A DNA stretch of 5,627 nucleotides from Erwinia sp. (GTDB lineage Bacteria > Pseudomonadota > Gammaproteobacteria > Enterobacterales > Enterobacteriaceae), in the NCBI GenBank assembly GCA_003512805.1, contig DOOK01000192.1, forward strand, positions 1 through 5,627. Direction: 5' to 3'. This document shows positions 1 to 5,627 of this stretch, one piece after another (position 1 is the first letter of the stretch; the number at the start of each line of letters is the position of its first letter). The notes under the pieces were generated by a model that was given only the letters and a program-made list of their open reading frames with translations, did not search any database and was not told the origin of the DNA. The translations under genes and the position numbers were made by a program.

Positions 1-26
1 AGGCCGGCGATATCTACCGTCGGCCT
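1..26. other. Second copy of the palindrome, at the window edge
   Basis: The bases are identical to the palindrome at 43-68, with arms AGGCCG (1-6) and CGGCCT (21-26). It is the palindromic part of the first visible repeat unit, so an rluA transcript reading on would meet two identical stems in a row. No T-run is visible, and what lies to the left is outside the window. Confidence 0.55.
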
Positions 27-42
27 CTAATCAGAAATCCGC

Positions 43-68
43 AGGCCGGCGATATCTACCGTCGGCCT
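43..68. other. Palindrome (hairpin) just downstream of rluA
   Basis: The arms AGGCCG (43-48) and CGGCCT (63-68) are perfect inverted repeats. Inside them CG (50-51) pairs with CG (60-61), leaving an 8-base loop. The intervening pair 49/62 is G and T on the plus strand, a wobble pair in plus-strand RNA, but A and C, a mismatch, in minus-strand RNA. It begins 4 bases after the rluA stop codon. No T-run follows on either strand, so it is not a classical intrinsic terminator. It may shield the rluA mRNA 3' end, act as a weak terminator, or be a REP-like element. The stem is seen; the role is inferred. Confidence 0.6.
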
Positions 69-72
69 CCAA

Positions 73-723
73 TCAGAAATCCGCAGGCTGGCGAAACGTC
101 ATGGGCGTTTGGAATGTAGGATGGGTGATGGTGAGCATCTCGGCGTGCAGCAGCAAACGCGGTGCCATTGCTCTCGCCTCCTCGTGCGCATAAAAATTAT
201 CGCCCAGAATCGGATGTCCCAGCGCCAGCATATGCACGCGAAGCTGGTGAGAACGGCCCGTGATCGGCTTTAACCGCACGCGAGCGCTGTTATCCGCCGC
301 ATACTCCAGCACCTGATATTCAGTTTGTGCCGGTTTACCGGTTTCAAAACAGACTTTTTGCTTTGGACGCAGCGGCCAGTCGCAGATCAGCGGCAGATCG
401 ATCAGGCCTTCTTCCTGCTCGGGATGACCCCAAACGCGCGCCAGATAGGTCTTTTTCGGTTCACGCTCGCGGAACTGGCGTTTCAGTTCACGCTCGGCCG
501 CTTTGGTCAGTGCAACCAGAATAATGCCGCTGGTCGCCATGTCTAAACGGTGAACGGACTCCGCCTGGGGAAAATCAAGCTGGATGCGCGTCATCACGCT
601 GTCTTTGTGCTCGGGCAGTCGACCCGGCACCGACAGCAGCCCGCTCGGTTTATTGACCACGATAATGTGCTCGTCCTGATAAAGAACGACTAAGGGATCT
701 TGCGGAGGATTATACGGTGCCAT
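73..723 (-). CDS. rluA: Dual-specificity 23S rRNA/tRNA pseudouridine synthase RluA
   Basis: RluA converts uridine to pseudouridine in the cytoplasm. In E. coli its targets are U746 of 23S rRNA and U32 of several tRNAs. The 216-residue protein is about the length of the E. coli enzyme (219 aa) and follows it nearly throughout. The catalytic motif HRLDMATSG lies at residues 58-66, with the nucleophilic aspartate at Asp61. Other family signatures are NKPSGLLSVPG near residue 24, the RPKQKV segment near 119, and KPITGRSHQLRVHM at 152-165. No S4 domain precedes the catalytic domain, as expected for RluA rather than RluC or RluD. The ATG at 721-723 has an AGG seven bases upstream and fits the family N-terminus (YNPPQ). 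The gene follows rapA after 41 bases and is probably co-transcribed with it. Its last codons and stop are copied in the adjoining 42-base repeat. Confidence 0.97.
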   Translation of the reverse strand: MAPYNPPQDPLVVLYQDEHIIVVNKPSGLLSVPGRLPEHKDSVMTRIQLDFPQAESVHRLDMATSGIILVALTKAAERELKRQFREREPKKTYLARVWGHPEQEEGLIDLPLICDWPLRPKQKVCFETGKPAQTEYQVLEYAADNSARVRLKPITGRSHQLRVHMLALGHPILGDNFYAHEEARAMAPRLLLHAEMLTITHPTFQTPMTFRQPADF

Positions 724-730
724 CTTTTTG

Positions 731-733
731 CCT
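731..733 (-). promoter_or_regulatory. Ribosome binding site of rluA
   Basis: On the minus strand AGG (within ACAGGC) lies seven bases before the rluA ATG, at normal Shine-Dalgarno spacing, with an A-rich spacer. It supports the chosen start. It sits five bases downstream of the GC hairpin at 739-756, so it remains outside the stem. Confidence 0.6.
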
Positions 734-738
734 GTTTT

Positions 739-756
739 GGGCGGCCGCAGCCGCCC
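739..756 (-). promoter_or_regulatory. GC hairpin between rapA and rluA
   Basis: A perfect 7-bp all-GC stem, GGGCGGC (739-745) with GCCGCCC (750-756), encloses a 4-base loop. In the minus-strand transcript it lies after the rapA stop and just before the rluA ribosome binding site. It is followed there by AAAAC, not by T residues, so it is unlikely to terminate minus-strand transcription efficiently. Possible roles are protection of the rapA mRNA 3' end after processing or tuning of rluA translation; both are inference. The stem contains the palindrome GCGGCCGC (741-748), which could also pair with itself. Confidence 0.5.
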
Positions 757-764
757 CGTGCTAA

Positions 765-3671
765 TTACTGATGCGTGACGACAATCAGGCGCAGCGCGTC
801 AAGGCGCCAGCCTGCGCCATCAAGCGCCGCCAGCACCTGCTCGCGATTGTTTTCCAGCGCATCGATCTCATCCTGACGGATATTAGGATTGACCGCGCTT
901 AGTGCCTGCAGGCGTGACAGCTCCGCGCTCAGGTTCTCGTTGGCTTCCACTCGGGCAATGTCGATCAACTTGCGAGCTTCTTCGGCCGCCTGACCTTCCG
1001 CCAGCTTCAGGATCTCATGCACATCCTGCTGCACGGCGTTAACCAGCTTGCTGCCGGTATGGCGATTCACGGCGTTGAGTTGGCGGTTAAAGCTTTCAAA
1101 CTCCACCTTGCCTGCCAGATTGGTGCCTTTGCGGTCAACCAGCATCCGTACCGGCGTCGGGGGCAGAAAGCGCGTTAGCTGCAGCTGTTTCGGCGCCTGC
1201 GCCTCTACTACGTAGATCAGCTCCAGTAACAGCGTACCAACCGGCAGCGCTTTGTTTTTCAACAAGGAAAGCGCGCAGCTGCCGGTATCGCCGGACAGGA
1301 TCAGATCCAGACCATTGCGAATAATCGGATGTTCCCAGGTGACATACTGCGCGTCTTCGCGCGACAGCGCCTGGCGGCGATCGAAGGTGATTGTGCAGCC
1401 ATCTTCCGGCAGCCCAGGGAAATCCGGCACCAGCATGTGATCGCCCGGGGTCAGCACGATCAGGTGATCGCTGCGATCCTCCTGGTTAATGCCAACGATA
1501 TCAAACAGGTTCAGGGCAAAGTTAACCAGCTCAATATGGTTGTCCTGCTCGCTGATGGTTTGCGCCAGCGCCTGAGCCTTCTCACCCCCGTTGGAGTTCA
1601 GCTCCAGCAAACGGTCACGACCTTGTTCCAGCTTGCTTTTCAGCGCGTTATGCTGCTCGCGGCAGTCGCTGATAAACTCGTCCAGCCCCTCGCTGCTTTC
1701 AGGTGCAGCCAGATAGTTGACCAGCTGGTCGCTGACCTTGTCGTAAATAGCGCGGCCGGTCGGGCAGGTGTGCTCAAAGGCATCCAGCCCCTCGTGATAC
1801 CAGCGTACCAGCACCGACTGGGCGGTTTTTTCCAGATAAGGGACGTGGATCTGAATATCATGCGCCTGACCGATACGATCGAGACGGCCAATACGCTGTT
1901 CCAGTAAATCCGGGTTAGCGGGCAGATCGAACATCACCATCTGGCTGGCAAACTGGAAATTACGGCCTTCGGAGCCGATTTCCGAGCAGAGCAGCACCTG
2001 AGCGCCATCCTCTTCCGAGGCGAACCAGGCTGCTGCGCGGTCGCGCTCGATAATAGAAAGCCCTTCGTGGAACACGGCTGCGCGGATGCCTTCGCGCTCG
2101 CGCAGCACCTGCTCCAGCTGCAGGGCCGTAGTGGCTTTAGCGCAGATAACCAGCACCTTGCTGTCGCGATTGCTGGTTAAAAAGCCCATCAGCCATTCGA
2201 CGCGCGGGTCGAAGTTCCACCAGGTTCCGCTGTCGCCTTCAAATTCCTGATAAATCTGCTCCGGATACAGCATATCGCGTGCGCGTTCATCGGCCGCTTT
2301 ACGCGCGCCCATGATGCCGGAAACCTTGATCGCCGTTTGATACTGAGTCGGGAGCGGCAGACGGATCTGATGCAGTTCACGTTTCGGGAAGCCCTTGACG
2401 CCGTTACGCGTATTGCGGAACAGCACGCGACTGGTGCCGTGGCGGTCCATCAGCATGCTGATCAGTTCCTGGCGCGCTTCCAGCTTGCCCTCGCGATCGC
2501 TGTTGGCAACCTGCAGCAGTGGCTCAATGTCCTGCTCACCCATCAGATCGTTGAGCATGTTCAGGGCGTTGTTATCAATCGCCTTATCGGCCAGCAGGCC
2601 GGAAACGGCATCGGCAATAGGCTGAAAATGCTGCTGTTCTTCAACAAAAGCGGCAAAATCATGGAAACGATCCGGGTCCAGCAGGCGCAGACGGGCAAAG
2701 TGGCTTTCCATCCCCAGCTGCTCTGGCGTCGCGGTCAGCAGCAGCACGCCAGGGATCTGCTCGGCCAACTGTTCAATGACCTGGTATTCGCGGCTTGGCT
2801 GGCCTTCTTCCCAGGCCAGGTGATGCGCCTCATCGACAATCAGCAGATCCCACTCGGCTTCTGCCAGCATCTCCAGGCGCTGCTTATTGCGGCGCACGAA
2901 GTCGAGCGAGCAGATGACCAGCTGTTCGGTATCAAAAGCGTTATCGCTGTCCAGACGTGCCTGCGCATAGCGGTCATCGTCAAACAGGGCAAAGCGCAGG
3001 TTGAAGCGGCGGAGCATTTCCACCAGCCACTGATGCTGCAATGTTTCGGGTACCACGATCAGGACGCGCTCGGCACGACCGGCCAGCAGCTGCTGATGGA
3101 TAATCATACCGGCCTCAATGGTTTTACCAAGGCCCACTTCATCAGCCAGCAGTACGCGCGGCGCATGGCGACGGCCCACATCGTGCGCGATATGCAACTG
3201 ATGCGGGATCAGGCTGGTACGCATCCCACGCAGGCCGCTTACCGGCAGGCGATACTGCTCGCTGTGGTATTTGCGGGCGCGAAAACGCAGGGCAAAGCGG
3301 TCCATACGATCCAGCTGACCGGCAAACAGGCGGTCCTGTGGCTTGCTGAACACCAGCTTGCTGTCGAGCATGACCTCACGCAACATCACGCCGGACTCTT
3401 CGGTATCAAGCCGTGTGCCGATGTAGCTGACCAGGCCGTTCTCGGTGACGACTTCTGCCACTTCCAGCTGCCAGCCCTCGTGGCTGGTAATGGTGTCGCC
3501 CGGGTTGAAGATCACACGAGTAATAGGCGAATCATTTTTAGCGTAAAGACGGTTCTCGCCGATGGCGGGGAAAAGCAGTGTGACCATGCGCGCATCAACC
3601 GCAACAATAGTTCCTAATCCCAGTTCGCTTTCCGTATCGCTGATCCAGCGTTGACCAAGTGTAAAAGGCAT
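765..3671 (-). CDS. rapA: RNA polymerase-associated Swi2/Snf2 ATPase RapA (HepA)
   Basis: RapA binds RNA polymerase core and uses ATP hydrolysis to release or recycle polymerase stalled in post-termination complexes. The 968-residue product equals the E. coli protein in length and follows it end to end. The N-terminal region (about 1-110) corresponds to the Tudor-like polymerase-binding part. The first RecA-like lobe carries Walker A in DEVGLGKT (177-184, Lys183), the DEAH box at 280-283 and TAT at 313-315. The second lobe carries [10 protein letters not shown] (563-572) and [11 protein letters not shown] (592-602), with Arg599 and Gln602 matching positions known to matter in E. coli. The remaining ~365 residues match the RapA-specific C-terminal region, ending IVVTHQ as in E. 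coli. The ATG at 3669-3671 begins [10 protein letters not shown] as in the family, although its ribosome binding site is weak (GAG at 3682-3684, ten bases upstream). All catalytic motifs are intact. polB lies 132 bases upstream and rluA 41 bases downstream. Confidence 0.98.
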   Translation of the reverse strand: MPFTLGQRWISDTESELGLGTIVAVDARMVTLLFPAIGENRLYAKNDSPITRVIFNPGDTITSHEGWQLEVAEVVTENGLVSYIGTRLDTEESGVMLREVMLDSKLVFSKPQDRLFAGQLDRMDRFALRFRARKYHSEQYRLPVSGLRGMRTSLIPHQLHIAHDVGRRHAPRVLLADEVGLGKTIEAGMIIHQQLLAGRAERVLIVVPETLQHQWLVEMLRRFNLRFALFDDDRYAQARLDSDNAFDTEQLVICSLDFVRRNKQRLEMLAEAEWDLLIVDEAHHLAWEEGQPSREYQVIEQLAEQIPGVLLLTATPEQLGMESHFARLRLLDPDRFHDFAAFVEEQQHFQPIADAVSGLLADKAIDNNALNMLNDLMGEQDIEPLLQVANSDREGKLEARQELISMLMDRHGTSRVLFRNTRNGVKGFPKRELHQIRLPLPTQYQTAIKVSGIMGARKAADERARDMLYPEQIYQEFEGDSGTWWNFDPRVEWLMGFLTSNRDSKVLVICAKATTALQLEQVLREREGIRAAVFHEGLSIIERDRAAAWFASEEDGAQVLLCSEIGSEGRNFQFASQMVMFDLPANPDLLEQRIGRLDRIGQAHDIQIHVPYLEKTAQSVLVRWYHEGLDAFEHTCPTGRAIYDKVSDQLVNYLAAPESSEGLDEFISDCREQHNALKSKLEQGRDRLLELNSNGGEKAQALAQTISEQDNHIELVNFALNLFDIVGINQEDRSDHLIVLTPGDHMLVPDFPGLPEDGCTITFDRRQALSREDAQYVTWEHPIIRNGLDLILSGDTGSCALSLLKNKALPVGTLLLELIYVVEAQAPKQLQLTRFLPPTPVRMLVDRKGTNLAGKVEFESFNRQLNAVNRHTGSKLVNAVQQDVHEILKLAEGQAAEEARKLIDIARVEANENLSAELSRLQALSAVNPNIRQDEIDALENNREQVLAALDGAGWRLDALRLIVVTHQ

Positions 3672-3721
3672 AGATATTCGGCTCGATTCTCGTAGAGGTT
3701 ATTTCAGGCAATAGCACGGCT

Positions 3722-3742
3722 GCCCGGCAGCAAAGCCCGGCA
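3722..3742. repeat. Pair of 8-bp direct repeats in the rapA leader
   Basis: GCCCGGCA occurs at 3722-3729 and 3735-3742, 13 bases apart. Because GCCCGGC is nearly self-complementary, the two copies can also pair as a 7-bp stem with one central mismatch and a 6-base loop. It lies about 50-70 bases upstream of the rapA start, so it would be in the 5' untranslated leader if transcription starts upstream of it. No T-run follows on the minus strand. The repeat is seen; no function can be assigned. Confidence 0.4.
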
Positions 3743-3771
3743 AATTTATTTCGTTTTGCAGGAAGGGCGCT

Positions 3772-3800
3772 ATGGTACTGGAAGGTGGCGCGTTCGTCAC
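3772..3800 (-). promoter_or_regulatory. Weak candidate sigma-70 promoter for rapA
   Basis: On the minus strand GTGACG (3800-3795) and TACCAT (3777-3772) are separated by 17 bases, each matching the -35 and -10 consensus at four of six positions. This would start transcription roughly 95 bases upstream of the rapA ATG. A better -35 hexamer, TTGACA, lies at 3807-3802 over the polB stop codon but has no acceptable -10 at 16-18 bases. The E. coli rapA gene is reported to have its own growth-phase-dependent promoter, so a promoter in this gap is expected; this exact site is a guess. Confidence 0.22.
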
Positions 3801-3802
3801 CT
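3783..3802. terminator. Possible weak hairpin terminator after polB
   Basis: AGGTG (3783-3787) and CACCT (3798-3802) are perfect inverted repeats. Inside them CG (3789-3790) pairs with CG (3795-3796) around a 4-base loop. The intervening pair is G and T on the plus strand but A and C on the minus strand. On the minus strand the stem begins one base after the polB stop, the usual place for a terminator, but only TCC follows rather than a T-run. It also overlaps the candidate -35 element. Readthrough from polB into rapA seems possible. Confidence 0.25.
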
Positions 3803-3803
3803 G

Positions 3804-5627
3804 TCAAAAAAGCCCCAACTGACCTGTAACCAGTGTAGCAAAGTCATCCTGCACGAAAGGCAAAATCCCTTCCGCCACGGGTTGTAGCTGGCGGGAAAGG
3901 TAATGTTCATAGTCCAGTGGCGTCAGGCGCGCCTCCAGCGGCTCTGGTCCTGAGGTGGCCATCACGTAGCGGATCCGTCCGCCTTTTTGATACTGCAACG
4001 GACGGCCCAGTTTGCGATTTTGCTCGTCGGCAAAGCGGGCGGCACGTACGTGTGGCGGGACGTTGCGCTGATAATCATCCAGCGGTCGGCGCAGCTTTTT
4101 GCTGTAGGTCAGCTGGTCGTCGAGTTCGCCATCCAGCAGCTGCCGCACGGTTTCGCGAATATAATCCTGATAGGGCTGCCGTTTGAAAATCCGCAGATAG
4201 AGCGCCTGCTGAAAATTTTTCGCCAGCGGCGTCCAGTCGGTGCGCACCGTCTCCAGTCCTTTAAACACCATGCGTTCTTCGTTGCCCTGGCGGATCAAAC
4301 CGGCGTAGCGTTTTTTGCTGCCCTGTTCCGCGCCGCGAATGGTTGGCATCAGAAAACGGCTGAAGTGGGTTTCGTATTCCAGCTCCAGCGCGCTCGTCAG
4401 GTTCAGCGTTTCCTGCAAATGGTGCTGCCACCAGGCGTTGATTTTGTCCACCAGCTGACGGCCAATCGCGGCGGCCGATGCCTCGTCATGCGGGGTTTTC
4501 AGCCAGACGAAGGTGGAATCGGTGTCGCCATAAATCACGTCGTAACCTTCCGCCTCCACCAGTTCCCGGGTCTGACGCATAATTTCATGGCCCCGCAGCG
4601 TAATCGAGGAAGCGAGACGCGGATCGAAAAAGCGGCAGGAAGGGGTACCCAGTACGCCATACAATGCGTTCATAATGATTTTAAGCGCCTGCGACAGCGG
4701 CTGGTTGCCCTGTTTTTTGGCGGTATCCCGGCCCTGCCAAATTTGACCAACGATGTCCGGCAGGCAGTGCACAGCGCGGGAGAAGCGCGCGCCGCGAAAG
4801 CCGCTGACTGAGTCGCTGTCGTCGGGATGCGCCATGCCTTCTGCCAGCCCGACCGGATCGATCAGAAAAGTGCGGATAATTGAGGGGTAAAGGCTTTTGT
4901 AATCCAGCACCAGCACCGAGTCGTAAAGGCCGGGACGCGAGTCCATTACGTAGCCGCCCGGACTCGCCTCAGGCGCAACCTCGCCCATATTGGGCGCAAC
5001 GTAACCGGCGCGGTGCATGCGCGGCAGATAAAGATGGCTGAAAGAGGCAACCGAGCCGCCATGTCGATCCGCTGGCAGGCCGTTTACGGTGGCGCGTTCC
5101 AGCAGAAAAGGCATGATGTCAGTGCGCTGAAAGATCCGTGTTACCAGCTCGCAGTCTTTCAGGTTGTAGTGCGCCAGCGCCGGTTTATCTTCTGCAAAGC
5201 GCTGATCGATCTCCTGCATTCTGTCCCAGGGGTTATTAATGGCCTTGCCTTCCCCCAGCAGTTCGCGCGAGACCGATTCCAGGCTAAAAGAGGGAAAATC
5301 CCAGAAAGCCGATTTCAGCGCCTCAATACCGTCAATAATCAGCCTGCCGGTTGCCTGGGCAAAATAGATCCCCGGCTTAAAGCCGTGCTCGCGCCACTCC
5401 AGCGCTTCGTTGTTGCGGCCCAGCCGCAGTGGGATTGCGTAGCGGTCAGCATGTTTTTGCAGCACCCTGAGATCGAACTGCACCACGTTCCAGCCAATCA
5501 GCACATCCGGATCGTGTTCGGCAAACCAGGCGTTAAGTTTTTCGAGCAGCGCAGGGCGGCTGGCGACATATTCCAGCCTGAAGTCCAGGCCGCTGGCATC
5601 ACCGTTTTCCGGCCCTAACATATAGAT
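3804..5627 (-). CDS. polB: DNA polymerase II (family B), C-terminal part
   Basis: DNA polymerase II is the SOS-inducible family B polymerase with 3'-5' proofreading, used in replication restart and some translesion synthesis. The window shows 607 codons through the TGA stop; compared with 783 residues in E. coli, about 180 N-terminal residues are missing, so the reading frame continues off the edge and the ATG at 5619-5621 is internal. Numbered from that Met: Exo II is in [11 protein letters not shown] (42-52, Asp50) and Exo III in YNLKDCEL (Tyr152, Asp156). Polymerase motif A is DYKSLYPS (Asp240), motif B is KIIMNALYG (314-322), and motif C is YGDTDS (Asp366, Asp368). The protein ends in QLGLF, which matches the beta-clamp-binding tail of E. 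coli Pol II. Exo I and the promoter, where a LexA site would be expected, lie outside the window. No frameshift or lost catalytic residue is visible. Confidence 0.97.
   Translation of the reverse strand: MYMLGPENGDASGLDFRLEYVASRPALLEKLNAWFAEHDPDVLIGWNVVQFDLRVLQKHADRYAIPLRLGRNNEALEWREHGFKPGIYFAQATGRLIIDGIEALKSAFWDFPSFSLESVSRELLGEGKAINNPWDRMQEIDQRFAEDKPALAHYNLKDCELVTRIFQRTDIMPFLLERATVNGLPADRHGGSVASFSHLYLPRMHRAGYVAPNMGEVAPEASPGGYVMDSRPGLYDSVLVLDYKSLYPSIIRTFLIDPVGLAEGMAHPDDSDSVSGFRGARFSRAVHCLPDIVGQIWQGRDTAKKQGNQPLSQALKIIMNALYGVLGTPSCRFFDPRLASSITLRGHEIMRQTRELVEAEGYDVIYGDTDSTFVWLKTPHDEASAAAIGRQLVDKINAWWQHHLQETLNLTSALELEYETHFSRFLMPTIRGAEQGSKKRYAGLIRQGNEERMVFKGLETVRTDWTPLAKNFQQALYLRIFKRQPYQDYIRETVRQLLDGELDDQLTYSKKLRRPLDDYQRNVPPHVRAARFADEQNRKLGRPLQYQKGGRIRYVMATSGPEPLEARLTPLDYEHYLSRQLQPVAEGILPFVQDDFATLVTGQLGLF

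Larger units (their letters stand above)
1..94. repeat. 42-bp tandem repeat spanning the 3' end of rluA
   Basis: Positions 1-42 and 43-84 are two copies of a 42-base unit that differ at one base (T at 28, C at 70). A third, partial copy runs from 85 to 94 and matches the unit start at 9 of 10 bases; it lies inside the rluA coding sequence. Each unit contains a 26-base palindrome (1-26, 43-68) followed by a spacer and 14 bases (29-42, 71-84) that encode the last codons and stop of rluA. Positions 29-52 match 71-94 at 23 of 24 bases, so the array carries a copied rluA tail. The left end is cut by the window, so the true copy number is unknown. It looks like a local tandem duplication. Confidence 0.93.

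Noticed and set aside
2337..3617. A 426-codon open frame on the plus strand opposite rapA
   Set aside because: It lies entirely antisense to a full-length conserved gene. Its product is rich in His, Gln and Ala, which is what reverse-complemented rapA codons give. It has no recognisable domain and no convincing ribosome binding site was seen. Stop-free antisense frames are common in GC-rich coding DNA.
3595..3807. A 70-codon minus-strand frame starting with TTG over the polB stop and running into rapA
   Set aside because: The TTGA overlap resembles translational coupling, but the frame overlaps the first 77 bases of rapA out of frame, would need a rare start codon, and encodes no recognisable protein. 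Chance is the simpler explanation.
3802..3807. TTGACA on the minus strand as the -35 of a rapA promoter
   Set aside because: It is a perfect hexamer, but at spacings of 16-18 bases the -10 positions read CCTTCC, CTTCCA and TTCCAG, which do not resemble TATAAT.
3795..3845. Possible LexA (SOS) box near CTGT sequences at 3801-3804 and 3823-3835
   Set aside because: No CTG followed by ten bases and CAG was found there. The expected LexA site of polB would be upstream of its start, outside the window.
3987..4811. A 274-codon open frame on the plus strand opposite polB
   Set aside because: It is antisense to conserved polymerase motifs, has no recognisable family, and has the composition of a shadow frame. 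The same applies to the plus-strand frames at 1329-1907 and 5013-5618.
5619..5621. ATG as the start of a shorter family B polymerase
   Set aside because: The frame stays open to the window edge (ATC TAT), and the residues around it match the interior of E. coli Pol II near residue 179. A protein starting here would lack Exo I and the N-terminal domain.

Overview
This window is a conserved chromosomal housekeeping segment from a gamma-proteobacterium of the Enterobacterales. The three genes, all on the minus strand, resemble Escherichia coli PolB, RapA and RluA closely along their whole visible length and keep the E. coli gene order polB > rapA > rluA. The many substitutions relative to E. coli suggest a genus outside Escherichia/Salmonella. 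An Erwinia/Pantoea-like relative is a guess that the sequence alone does not prove.

Layout, in the direction of transcription (right to left). Positions 5627-3804 hold polB (DNA polymerase II), cut by the window edge so that roughly the first 180 residues, including the Exo I motif, are missing. Positions 3803-3672 are a 132-base intergenic stretch with a hairpin just after polB, a weak candidate promoter, and a pair of 8-base direct repeats that can fold into an imperfect stem. Positions 3671-765 hold a full-length rapA (968 aa), the Swi2/Snf2 ATPase that recycles RNA polymerase. Positions 764-724 are a 41-base gap with a strong GC hairpin directly upstream of the rluA ribosome binding site. 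Positions 723-73 hold a full-length rluA (216 aa), a pseudouridine synthase for 23S rRNA and tRNA. Positions 1-94 are a 42-base tandem repeat (about 2.2 visible copies, cut by the window edge). It combines a palindrome with a copy of the last codons of rluA.

The genes serve separate information-processing jobs: polB in SOS-linked replication restart and translesion synthesis, rapA in transcription, rluA in RNA modification. rapA and rluA are probably co-transcribed; polB may read through into them. I found no mobile element, tRNA, rRNA, CRISPR array or defence or toxin system, and no sign of an undescribed multi-gene system. The most unusual item is the tandem palindromic repeat that duplicates the 3' end of rluA. 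There is no gene-free stretch longer than 300 bases.
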